In this document: positions 1 to 8,102 of the stretch, piece after piece | Layout of the letters: each line of letters opens with the position of its first letter | Position numbering within the stretch: position 1 is the first letter of the stretch | Origin: an uncultured Lachnospiraceae bacterium | GTDB lineage: Bacteria > Bacillota > Clostridia > Lachnospirales > Lachnospiraceae | DNA: 64,000 nucleotides | NCBI GenBank assembly: GCA_910586355.1 | Contig: CAJUHJ010000003.1 | Coordinates: 73,273-137,272, forward strand | Reading direction: 5' to 3' | Position numbers and translations under genes: made by a program | Notes under the pieces: model-generated | What the model was told of the DNA's origin: nothing | Seen by the model: the letters and a program-made list of their open reading frames with translations, nothing else | The model's database searches: none

Positions 1-235
1 CAGTCATCGGCTGAAACCAATGTGTATAATGGGTGGCTCCTTTTTCAATGGCCCATTCTTTCATCTCATGTGCAATAACGTCGGCTGTATTCAAATCCAG
101 TTCTTTTCCTTCCCGAAGCGTCTGTTTTAATTTCTGGTAAATCTTTTTCGGAAGCCGTTCCCGCATAACGGAATCATTAAATACATTTTCCCCAAAAATA
201 TCAGCCACATTATAATATTCAGTACATTTTTCCAT
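1..235 (-). CDS. glnN: Glutamine synthetase type III, N-terminal part (runs off the left edge)
   Basis: Ammonia assimilation: glutamate + NH3 + ATP to glutamine. Only the first 78 codons are present. The peptide opens MEKCTEYYNVADIFGENVFN and reaches the motif HWFQPMT, which is characteristic of the N-terminal region of the large (about 700 aa) GSIII family and is not found in GSI. The ATG at 235 follows AGAAAGGA. The gene has a promoter-like sequence at 325-353 and a terminator-like hairpin in its leader at 258-288. The rest of the gene lies outside the window, so catalytic residues cannot be checked. Confidence 0.9.
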   Translation of the reverse strand, partial: MEKCTEYYNVADIFGENVFNDSVMRERLPKKIYQKLKQTLREGKELDLNTADVIAHEMKEWAIEKGATHYTHWFQPMT

Positions 236-257
236 AACTATGAATCCTTTCTGTTTG

Positions 258-288
258 AAAAAAGGGTATTCCAACTAGTGGAACACCC
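258..288 (-). terminator. Hairpin plus T-tract in the glnN leader (terminator or attenuator)
   Basis: Read on the minus strand, GGGTGTTCCA and TTGGAATACCC form a stem of about 10 bp with one mismatch and a 5-nt loop, followed directly by TTTTTTC. It lies about 120 nt past the fba stop but between the glnN promoter-like sequence and the glnN start. It could end fba transcripts, attenuate glnN, or do both. Confidence 0.7.
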
Positions 289-324
289 TTGTTCATCTTT
301 ACACATTAATTTGAATCTGTTATT

Positions 325-353
325 AAGATACCTCAAACAAAATAAATATGCAA
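325..353 (-). promoter_or_regulatory. Probable sigma-A promoter for glnN
   Basis: The -35 is TTGCAT (348-353), the spacer is 17 nt and the -10 is TATCTT (325-330). It points toward glnN, giving a leader of about 80 nt that contains the hairpin at 258-288. This is a sequence match only. Confidence 0.5.
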
Positions 354-408
354 TAGAAATTATATCCAATTTTTATTGACTTTTTATAAAAATTTTAGCC
401 AACTTGAC

Positions 409-1272
409 TTAAGCCTTATTTACGGAACCAAATAATTCCATTTTCTCTTTTACAGTTGCTTTGATTGCTTCTGCACCTGGAGCTAATAATTTACGAGGAT
501 CAAATCCTTTGCCTTCTAAGTCTTTGCCAGCTTCGATATACTTACGTGTAGCGTCTGCGAAAGACAACTGGCACTCTGTATTTACATTAATCTTAGCTAC
601 ACCAAGAGAAATCGCCTTTTTAATCATATCCTCTGGAATACCTGTGCCCCCATGAAGTACTAACGGCATATCGCCTGTCAATTTCTGGATAGCGTCTAAT
701 GTTTCAAAGCTAAGGCCAGCCCAGTTTGCCGGATATTTCCCATGGATATTGCCAATGCCTGCTGCAAGCATATCAATGCCAAGATCAGCAATTGATTTAC
801 ATTCCTGAGGATCTGCACATTCGCCCATTCCTACAACGCCGTCTTCTTCTCCGCCAATGGAACCAACTTCTGCTTCAATGGAAATTCCCTTGTCATGTGC
901 CAACTGTACCAATTCTTTTGTCTTAGAAACGTTCTCATCAATCGGATAATGGGAACCGTCGAACATGATGGATGAAAATCCTGCTTCTACGCATTTTAAA
1001 CATCCTTCATAAGAACCGTGATCTAAGTGCAAAGCAACCGGAACTGTAATATTTAACTCTTCTATCATTGCCTTTACCATTGCGGCAACTGTCTTAAAGC
1101 CTGTCATATATTTTCCGGCTCCCTCGGATACACCAAGGATAACCGGAGAATTTAACTCCTGTGCTGTTAAAAGAATCGATTTTGTCCATTCTAAGTTATT
1201 GATATTGAACTGACCTACTGCATAATGGCCAGCTTTTGCTTTGTCAAGCATTTCTTTTGCAGATACTAACAT
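409..1272 (-). CDS. fba: Class II fructose-1,6-bisphosphate aldolase
   Basis: Glycolytic zinc-dependent aldolase (fructose-1,6-bisphosphate to DHAP + GAP), 287 aa, the usual length for the class. Visible family motifs are HLDHGSYEGCLKC near residue 83, with metal- and substrate-site histidines, then VLHGGTGIP and INVNTECQ, the phosphate-binding and catalytic loop regions. The ATG at 1272 has GGAGA about 9 nt upstream. The gene starts only 22 nt after nifJ ends, so it is probably co-transcribed with it, linking lower glycolysis to pyruvate oxidation. Substrate could include tagatose-1,6-bisphosphate, as in close relatives, but FBP is the simplest reading. Confidence 0.95.
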   Translation of the reverse strand: MLVSAKEMLDKAKAGHYAVGQFNINNLEWTKSILLTAQELNSPVILGVSEGAGKYMTGFKTVAAMVKAMIEELNITVPVALHLDHGSYEGCLKCVEAGFSSIMFDGSHYPIDENVSKTKELVQLAHDKGISIEAEVGSIGGEEDGVVGMGECADPQECKSIADLGIDMLAAGIGNIHGKYPANWAGLSFETLDAIQKLTGDMPLVLHGGTGIPEDMIKKAISLGVAKINVNTECQLSFADATRKYIEAGKDLEGKGFDPRKLLAPGAEAIKATVKEKMELFGSVNKA

Positions 1273-1294
1273 AATTTTGTCTCTCCTTTTTTCA

Positions 1295-4200
1295 TTATTT
1301 GTAAAGTTCTACTAATCTTAACAAATGTTCATAACGGTCTTTTGCAGCCTGCTCTGATTCTGCGAACAGTTTTTCTGCGCGATCCGGGAAGGATCTTGCC
1401 AGACGGCTGTAACGTGTCTCGTTATTTAAGAAATCCTGATATGTGCCGTCGCCCGGTTTGGACGTTAGAGTAAATGGATTTTTGCCTTCTGCCTTTAATG
1501 CCGGATTGAATGAGAAGAGATTCCAGTAACCTGCTGCAACTGCTTTCTTCATCTCGTCCTGGCAGTGGTTCATACCGCCTTTTACACCGTGTAACTCACA
1601 TGGTGCATAACCGATAATCAAGGATGGCCCGTTGTATGCTTCTGCTTCTGCAATGACTTTAACAGCCTGAGCCATATTTGCGCCAAGTGCAATCTGTGCT
1701 ACATACACATAACCATAGCTCATAGCGATTTCTGCAAGGCTCTTTTTGCCAATGTCTTTACCGGAAGCTGCAAACTGGCAAACCTCGCCGATATTGGATG
1801 CTTTTGAAGCCTGGCCGCCGGTATTGGAGTACATCTCTGTATCAAATACCATAACGTTTACGTTCTCGCCGGAAGCAAGCACATGATCTAATCCGCCGAA
1901 ACCGATGTCATAAGCCCATCCGTCTCCTCCGAAAATCCAGATAGATTTCTTAGCAAGATAGTCTTTCTTTTCAAGAGCAGCCTGTGCATCCGGGCACCCT
2001 GCTGCTGCAGCTTTCTCCAATTCTGCAACAAGCGCATCTGTTGCTGCTGCATTTTCTCTTGTATCTTCTTTTGTTTCCATAAATTTAGCAAAAGCATCTT
2101 TGATTTCTGCGCTTGCTTTATCGCTGGATGCAGTTTTTTGAGCGCTTGCAATCGCCTGGTCGCGAAGTACTTTCTGTCCAATCTGCATACCAAGGCCATG
2201 CTCTGCGTTATCCTCAAATAAGGAGTTTGCCCAAGCCGGGCCTTTCTTTGTATCTTTATTTACTGTATATGGTGATGTTGCAGCCGGGCCGCCCCAGATA
2301 GAGGAACATCCTGTTGCATTGGAGATATACATATGCTCTCCAAATAACTGCGTAATTAAACGTGCATAAGAAGTTTCTGCACAGCCTGCACAAGAACCGG
2401 AGAACTCAAGCAGCGGCTGGTTGAACTGAGAGCCTTTTACGGTATTGTCTGCCGGCATACCCGGTTTTTTGCCTACGTTTGCAACTAAGTAATCAAATAC
2501 CGGCTGCTCTGCTGCCTGTGATTCCTGCGGAACCATTTCGATTGCGCCTACCGGACATACAGTGATACATTCGCCGCATCCCATACAATCCAGCGGGGAT
2601 ACGCTCATCGTATATTTATACTCGCCTGCTTTTGGCTTCATTTCTGCTAATTTAATATTTTCCGGAGCCGCTTTTACTTCTTCGTCGCTTAACATAAACG
2701 GACGAATTGTAGCATGGGAACATACAAAAGCACACTGGTTACACTGAATACATTTCTCTGCGCTCCATGTCGGAACTGTAACGGCTGTACCGCGTTTTTC
2801 GTATGCAGCTGCTCCAAGTTCAAACTGTCCGTCTGGATTTTCAGAAAATGCGGATACCGGAAGGCTGTCGCCGTCCATTAAGGAAATCGGATCCATCAGT
2901 TCTTCTACCATCTTTACAGTCTTCGGAAGTCCTTTATATGGCTCTTTTGCCGGATCTGCCGCCGGGTTCTTCCAGGAATCCGGAATCTCAACTTTATGTA
3001 CTGCGTCAACGCCTGCGTCAATTGCTTTGTAGTTCATCTCTACAACTGCATCGCCCTTTTTGCCATAAGATTTCTTTGCAGCGGCTTTCATAAAGTCAAC
3101 TGCTTCTTCAATCGGCATTACGTTTGCGAGTTTGAAGAACGCGGACTGTAAAATCGTATTGGTACGTTTGCCCATACCGATTTCGATTGCTTTGTCAATC
3201 GCATTTATTGTATATAACTGAATGTTATTGTCTGCAATATATTTCTTTGCTTCTGCATTTAAGTGGTGCTCTAATTCTTCGTCTGACCACTGGCAGTTAA
3301 TCATAAATACTCCGCCTGGTTTTACATCCTGTACCATCTTAAAGCCTTTATTTACATAGGCCGGATTGTGACATGCTACAAAGTCAGCCTGATTGATATA
3401 ATACGGGCTTCTGATTGGCTTATCGCCGAATCTTAAGTGAGAAATTGTAACTCCCCCTGTTTTCTTGGAGTCATACTGGAAGTACGCCTGAATGAATTTA
3501 TCGGTATGGTCGCCGATAATCTTGGTTGAGTTTTTGTTTGCACCTACGGTACCGTCTCCGCCAAGACCCCAGAATTTACATTCTACTGTGCCTTCTGCTG
3601 CTGTGATTGGAGCTGGTTTTACTTCTGGAAGGCTTAAGTTTGTCACGTCGTCTACAATACCAATTGTGAAACGCGCTTTCGGAGCGTCTTTTTCTAACTC
3701 TTTGTATACGGCAAATACAGATGACGGCGGTGTATCTTTTGAACCTAATCCGTAACGTCCGCCTGTCAATACGACAGCATTCAGCCCAGCTTCACGAAGC
3801 GTAGCTGCAACGTCTAAGTACAACGGATCTCCTAATGAGCCAGGTTCTTTTGTCCTGTCAAGAACAGCGACTTTCTTTGCTGTTTTTGGAAGCGCTTTTA
3901 AAAATGCATCGGATACCCATGGACGATATAAACGTACTTTGATAAGTCCGACTTTTTCGCCTTTTGCCGTTAGATAATCAATTACTTCTTCTGCTACGTC
4001 GTTGATGGAACCCATAGCGACAATGACACGGTCAGCATCTTCTGCTCCATAGTAATTGAACAAACCGTAATTTGTGCCAAGTTTTTCGTTTACTTTTGCC
4101 ATGTATTTCTCAACGATTGCAGGCAGCGCATCATAAACCGGGTTGCAGGCTTCACGATGCTGGAAGAATACATCTCCGTTTTCGTGGGAACCGCGCATTG

Positions 4201-4840
4201 CCGGATGCTCTGGATTCAACGCATGGTCGCGGAATGCTTTTACAGCGTCCATATTGCACATTTCTTTCAAATCTGCAAAATCCCATTTCTCAATTTTCTG
4301 AATCTCATGGGATGTACGGAATCCGTCAAAGAAGTTGATAAACGGAACTTTTCCTTCGATTGTTGCTAAATGCGCAACCGGACTTAAGTCCATAACTTCC
4401 TGTGGGTTTGTCTCACATAACATTGCAAAGCCTGTCTGACGGCATGCATATACGTCACTGTGATCTCCGAAAATATTCAAAGACTGTGTAGCTACGGTAC
4501 GCGCAGATACATCGAATACGCATGGAAGCTGCTCTCCGGCAATCTTGTACATATTCGGGATCATAAGCAAAAGACCCTGAGAAGCGGTAAAGGTAGTTGT
4601 CAGCGCGCCGGCTGCAAGGGAACCGTGAACTGCGCCTGCCGCGCCGGCTTCTGATTCCATTTCTACTACTTTCACCTGATTTCCAAAAATGTTTTCCTGT
4701 CCTGCCGCAGACCACTGATCTACCGTATCCGCCATTGGGCTGGAAGGAGTAATTGGGTAAATGGCAGCAACATCTGTAAAAGCATACGCTACATGTGCAG
4801 CAGCTGTGTTACCGTCCATTGACTGTTTTGCTCTTGACAT
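1295..4840 (-). CDS. nifJ: Pyruvate:ferredoxin (flavodoxin) oxidoreductase
   Basis: Single-chain PFOR (1181 aa, full length) that converts pyruvate + CoA + oxidised ferredoxin to acetyl-CoA + CO2 + reduced ferredoxin in the cytoplasm. The N-terminal pyruvate-binding domain has ITPSSPMAD near residue 30. Two ferredoxin-type clusters follow, CIQCNQCAFVC and CMGCGECITVCPVGA, in the middle third. CSGSCAGCAE ligates the third cluster, and GDGWAYDIGFGGLDH plus NTGGQASKAS form the thiamine-diphosphate site. The ATG at 4840 follows AAGGAGGAAAACAA. The gene sits upstream of fba and downstream of a hydrogenase-like gene, as expected for a fermenter that disposes of electrons through ferredoxin. Confidence 0.97.
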   Translation of the reverse strand: MSRAKQSMDGNTAAAHVAYAFTDVAAIYPITPSSPMADTVDQWSAAGQENIFGNQVKVVEMESEAGAAGAVHGSLAAGALTTTFTASQGLLLMIPNMYKIAGEQLPCVFDVSARTVATQSLNIFGDHSDVYACRQTGFAMLCETNPQEVMDLSPVAHLATIEGKVPFINFFDGFRTSHEIQKIEKWDFADLKEMCNMDAVKAFRDHALNPEHPAMRGSHENGDVFFQHREACNPVYDALPAIVEKYMAKVNEKLGTNYGLFNYYGAEDADRVIVAMGSINDVAEEVIDYLTAKGEKVGLIKVRLYRPWVSDAFLKALPKTAKKVAVLDRTKEPGSLGDPLYLDVAATLREAGLNAVVLTGGRYGLGSKDTPPSSVFAVYKELEKDAPKARFTIGIVDDVTNLSLPEVKPAPITAAEGTVECKFWGLGGDGTVGANKNSTKIIGDHTDKFIQAYFQYDSKKTGGVTISHLRFGDKPIRSPYYINQADFVACHNPAYVNKGFKMVQDVKPGGVFMINCQWSDEELEHHLNAEAKKYIADNNIQLYTINAIDKAIEIGMGKRTNTILQSAFFKLANVMPIEEAVDFMKAAAKKSYGKKGDAVVEMNYKAIDAGVDAVHKVEIPDSWKNPAADPAKEPYKGLPKTVKMVEELMDPISLMDGDSLPVSAFSENPDGQFELGAAAYEKRGTAVTVPTWSAEKCIQCNQCAFVCSHATIRPFMLSDEEVKAAPENIKLAEMKPKAGEYKYTMSVSPLDCMGCGECITVCPVGAIEMVPQESQAAEQPVFDYLVANVGKKPGMPADNTVKGSQFNQPLLEFSGSCAGCAETSYARLITQLFGEHMYISNATGCSSIWGGPAATSPYTVNKDTKKGPAWANSLFEDNAEHGLGMQIGQKVLRDQAIASAQKTASSDKASAEIKDAFAKFMETKEDTRENAAATDALVAELEKAAAAGCPDAQAALEKKDYLAKKSIWIFGGDGWAYDIGFGGLDHVLASGENVNVMVFDTEMYSNTGGQASKASNIGEVCQFAASGKDIGKKSLAEIAMSYGYVYVAQIALGANMAQAVKVIAEAEAYNGPSLIIGYAPCELHGVKGGMNHCQDEMKKAVAAGYWNLFSFNPALKAEGKNPFTLTSKPGDGTYQDFLNNETRYSRLARSFPDRAEKLFAESEQAAKDRYEHLLRLVELYK

Positions 4841-4913
4841 TTGTTTTCCTCCTTAAAAGATGTATTGTTCTCTGTAATAATTTGTACGGTTTTTACGCCG
4901 TTCCTAATATAAT

Positions 4914-4942
4914 ACTATATAGTTCTTATGCCAAAAAATCAA
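4914..4942 (-). promoter_or_regulatory. Probable promoter of nifJ-fba
   Basis: TTGATT (4937-4942), a 17-nt spacer and TATAGT (4914-4919) lie about 75 nt upstream of the nifJ start. The leader then carries a small dyad, ACGG-N8-CCGT. This supports transcription of nifJ separately from the hydrogenase-like gene 148 nt upstream. Confidence 0.55.
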
Positions 4943-4987
4943 TACTTTACATGACATTTTTTGTATAAAATTTTGTTCTTTTGTCTG

Positions 4988-6232
4988 TTATCGCGCCGGA
5001 ACTGAAAAATCTCTTGTCAAAAGAGTGCTATTGTTGAGGAAATCCATAATATCCGAAAATCCCAGTCTTTCTAAAAGTTCCAGTACATATGGATTTTCAA
5101 GCGGCGTCTGGTACGCTGCCCAGTCTCCATAGGCATTGACAAACGCTTTTCCTTTTTCTTTGTCAATCAAGGCTTTTGGGCCGCCGACACAGCCGCCGTT
5201 ACATGCCATGCCTTCAAAGAAATTTCCATCTGTTTCTCCTTTCTGGATTTTCTCAATCAACTCTTTACACGCCCTCACACCGTCTGCCTGACGCGCTTTT
5301 ACTTTTAGCTTTTTTCCCGGATTTAACTGCTCAACCGTCGCCTCTACCGCCTCGCTGACGCCGGAAGTCCTGGCGTAAATACGTCCGGCTTTTGAAGAAT
5401 GTTCTCTTTCATCTTCTTCTAATTCTTCAGGATGGACATTCATCGCCTCAAAAAACTCTTTTGTTTCCTGAAAGGTCAGCACATAATCAATCGCATCTGC
5501 AATATCTGGTTCTGTCGCTTCTTTTTTCTTTGCCATACAAGGGCCAATAAATATTGTAACAGCATTCGGATGCAGTTTTTTTACAATTCTTCCGGCGGCT
5601 ATCATGGGTGAAACGGCTCCAGGAACATGTCCCACTAAATCATGGTAAATACTGCGAATCATCGCTATCCAAACCGGACAGCAGCAGCTGGTAAGCTGGA
5701 AATCCCCTTCCTGCTGCACATGACGGTCAAATTCCAGCGCTTCTTTTAAAGTCAGTATATCCGCAAACGCCGCCACTTCCACCATGCCCTGAAAGCCGAT
5801 TTTTTTAAATGCAGACCTAAGCCGCCCCGGCGTTGCCCGCTCTCCAAACTGTCCGGTAAATGCCGGGGCAATTAAAGCGTATACTTCTTTGCCTCGGTCG
5901 CAAAGCGTTTCTAACACGGGATAAATTTCTCTGTTTTCCATCAAATGTCCCATTTTGCAGACGTCAATACAAACGCCGCAGCCTGTACACTTTTTCGGAT
6001 CAATATAGATTTTTCCATTTATTTTTTGAATCGCATCAAAAACACAGCTGTCTTGACATGCGCCCCCTTCGCCGCAGGAGTCACAATTTCCTGCTGAAAT
6101 AACAGGCGCGTACTCTTTTGGGTGCAGCAGGCAGTCCATTGGATAATCATCGTATTTTTCCATCATTACCCTTCCGCTTTTCAATTCCTGTTCCATGATT
6201 TCTTTGTAGAGTTCCTGTAAAGTCTTCATCAT
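4988..6232 (-). CDS. [FeFe]-hydrogenase-like protein with two [4Fe-4S] clusters
   Basis: Soluble iron-sulfur protein of 414 aa. The N-terminal ferredoxin part has Cys50, 53, 59 and 63, and Cys82, 85, 88 and 92. The H-cluster domain follows with L1 TSCCCPVW (181-188), L2 GPCMAKKKE (230-238) and L3 EGMACNGGCVGGP (340-352). These correspond to the TSCCP, PCxxKxxE and ExMACxxGC motifs of [FeFe] hydrogenases, so an H-cluster is plausible. L1 has three consecutive cysteines rather than two, a variant I associate with the less-studied, possibly sensory groups. The protein is much shorter than bifurcating HydA enzymes and no HydB/HydC partners are nearby. Its position beside nifJ suggests ferredoxin-linked H2 metabolism or redox sensing; which of these is open. 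Confidence 0.85.
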   Translation of the reverse strand: MMKTLQELYKEIMEQELKSGRVMMEKYDDYPMDCLLHPKEYAPVISAGNCDSCGEGGACQDSCVFDAIQKINGKIYIDPKKCTGCGVCIDVCKMGHLMENREIYPVLETLCDRGKEVYALIAPAFTGQFGERATPGRLRSAFKKIGFQGMVEVAAFADILTLKEALEFDRHVQQEGDFQLTSCCCPVWIAMIRSIYHDLVGHVPGAVSPMIAAGRIVKKLHPNAVTIFIGPCMAKKKEATEPDIADAIDYVLTFQETKEFFEAMNVHPEELEEDEREHSSKAGRIYARTSGVSEAVEATVEQLNPGKKLKVKARQADGVRACKELIEKIQKGETDGNFFEGMACNGGCVGGPKALIDKEKGKAFVNAYGDWAAYQTPLENPYVLELLERLGFSDIMDFLNNSTLLTRDFSVPAR

Positions 6233-6316
6233 ATACCGTACCTTTCTTCCGTACCAAGTAACTGTTTCAAGAGAGCTGGATAGTTACCCGTACTTATTAC
6301 ATAATATGAATAAGTA

Positions 6317-6346
6317 TGGACAACATGACTACTTTTTATGTATAAT
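6317..6346 (+). promoter_or_regulatory. Probable promoter of the ABC-F gene
   Basis: TGGACA (6317-6322), an 18-nt spacer and a perfect TATAAT (6341-6346) lie upstream of the plus-strand gene at 6401. A short dyad, TCCTGT-A-ACAGGA, follows in the leader. Confidence 0.6.
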
Positions 6347-6400
6347 AGGAAAGTATATCCTGTAACAGGAAATTTTTAAATATAAAAGAGGTGCATATAA

Positions 6401-8041
6401 ATGATAAGTGCAAACAACATTACGTTACGGCTTGGAAAAAAGGCTTTATTTGAAGAAGTCAACATAAAATTTACAGAAGGAAACTGTTATGGGCTGATTG
6501 GGGCGAATGGCGCGGGAAAATCTACATTTTTAAAGATTTTATCCGGACAGCTGGAACCGACAAACGGCGACGTTTTCATTACACCCGGACAGCGTTTATC
6601 TTTTTTACAGCAGGATCATTTTAAGTATGACGAACACACTGTCCTTGATACTGTCATCATGGGCAACCAGCGGCTTTATGATATCCGGAATGAAAAAGAT
6701 GCAATTTACATGAAAGAAGATTTTTCCGACGAAGACGGTATCCGCGCAAGCGAACTTGAAGCGGAATTCGCCGATATGGACGGCTGGAATGCAGAAAGCG
6801 ACGCCGCAATGCTCTTAAATGGCCTGGGTATTCCAACGGAAGACCATGAAACGATAATGAAAGATTTGCCCGGCGCATTAAAAGTGAAAATACTTTTAGC
6901 ACAGGCGCTGTTTGGAAATCCTGATATTCTGCTTCTCGACGAGCCGACAAACCATTTGGATTTAGATGCGATTGCATGGCTGGAAGAATTTTTGATTAAT
7001 TTTGAAAACACTGTTATCGTCGTTTCCCATGACAGATATTTTCTGAATAAAGTTTGTACAAATATTGCAGATATTGACTATGGCAAAATTCAGCTATATG
7101 CCGGCAATTATGATTTCTGGTATGAATCGAGCCAGCTCCTTGTCAAACAGATGAAAGAAGCAAATAAGAAAAAGGAAGAAAAAATCAAAGAGCTTCAGGA
7201 ATTTATTTCCCGGTTTTCTGCAAACGCTTCCAAATCCAAACAGGCGACCTCCAGAAAACGCGCCCTTGAAAAAATCCAGTTAGATGAAATCCGTCCTTCC
7301 AGCCGGAAATATCCTTATATTGATTTCCGTCCTTCCCGCGACATCGGAAACGAAGTCCTAATCGTGGAAAATATCAGTAAAACGATTGACGGCGTAAAAA
7401 TCCTCGATAATATTTCATTTATCTTAGGCCATGACGACAAAGTTGCTTTTGTCGGAGGAAATGAACTTGCAAAAACGACCTTTTTCAAAATTATCACAGG
7501 GGAACTTGAGCCGGATGAGGGTACTTTTAAATGGGGCGTTACCACTTCCCAGTCTTATTTTCCAAAAGATAATACGCAAATTTTTGATACAGATTTGATT
7601 ATTGTAGACTGGCTGACACAATTTTCTGAAATCAAAGACGCGACCTATGTCCGGGGATTTTTGGGCAGAATGTTATTTGCCGGAGAAGACGGCATAAAAA
7701 AAATGCGCGTGCTGTCCGGAGGCGAAAAAGTGCGCGTACTGCTTTCCCGTATGATGATTGAAGCTTCAAATGTATTGATTTTAGACGAACCGACCGACCA
7801 TTTGGATATGGAGTCCATTACTGCTTTAAACAACGGCTTAATCAAATTCCCCGGTGTAATTTTGTTTTCTTCCAGAGACCATCAGGTTGTCGAAACAACC
7901 GCAAACCGGATTATTGAATTTTTGCCGGACGGTTCCATGATTGATAAAATCACAACATATGACGAATACCTCGCCAGTGATGAAATGGCAAGGAAACGCT
8001 CTGTATATTCTATGTCTGCAACAGATGAAGAAGATAATTAA
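6401..8041 (+). CDS. ABC-F family ATPase, YkpA/YbiT-like
   Basis: Cytoplasmic ABC-F protein of 546 aa with two nucleotide-binding domains and no membrane segment. This family acts on ribosomes (translation factor or antibiotic protection). NBD1 has a canonical Walker A, GANGAGKST (34-42), and Walker B LLLDEPTNHLD. The linker (about 245-285) is charged and helical. NBD2 has LSGGEKVRV and LILDEPTDHLD, but its Walker A is GGNELAKTT and its switch is SSRDHQ. The NBD1 signature is LPGALK instead of LSGGQ. Length, domain order and the NBD2 wording fit the YkpA/YbiT subgroup rather than a resistance ABC-F. The ATG at 6401 follows AGAGGTG. It is one of the few plus-strand genes here, and a shared terminator separates it from the convergent M50 gene. 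Confidence 0.9.
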   Translation: MISANNITLRLGKKALFEEVNIKFTEGNCYGLIGANGAGKSTFLKILSGQLEPTNGDVFITPGQRLSFLQQDHFKYDEHTVLDTVIMGNQRLYDIRNEKDAIYMKEDFSDEDGIRASELEAEFADMDGWNAESDAAMLLNGLGIPTEDHETIMKDLPGALKVKILLAQALFGNPDILLLDEPTNHLDLDAIAWLEEFLINFENTVIVVSHDRYFLNKVCTNIADIDYGKIQLYAGNYDFWYESSQLLVKQMKEANKKKEEKIKELQEFISRFSANASKSKQATSRKRALEKIQLDEIRPSSRKYPYIDFRPSRDIGNEVLIVENISKTIDGVKILDNISFILGHDDKVAFVGGNELAKTTFFKIITGELEPDEGTFKWGVTTSQSYFPKDNTQIFDTDLIIVDWLTQFSEIKDATYVRGFLGRMLFAGEDGIKKMRVLSGGEKVRVLLSRMMIEASNVLILDEPTDHLDMESITALNNGLIKFPGVILFSSRDHQVVETTANRIIEFLPDGSMIDKITTYDEYLASDEMARKRSVYSMSATDEEDN

Positions 8042-8056
8042 TGCTATTTTTCTGAT

Positions 8057-8102
8057 GAAACGAAAAGGCTCTGGCGTTTATATGCCGGAGTCTTTTCGTT
8101 TC
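8057..8102. terminator. Bidirectional terminator between ABC-F and M50 genes
   Basis: GAAACGAAAAGGCTCTGGC pairs with GCCGGAGTCTTTTCGTTTC, a stem of about 19 bp with few mismatches. It has T-rich tails in both directions. The M50 stop codon (8078) lies in the loop, so the two convergent genes share the structure. Confidence 0.8.

Noticed and set aside
258..318. ANTAR-type tandem-hairpin antiterminator in the glnN leader
   Set aside because: The terminator loop does not show the AxxGxx hexaloop and no first hairpin with that loop is visible upstream.
2113..4369. Several open frames antisense to nifJ
   Set aside because: Highly conserved PFOR motifs on the minus strand account for the sequence; the antisense frames have unlikely compositions and no translation signals.
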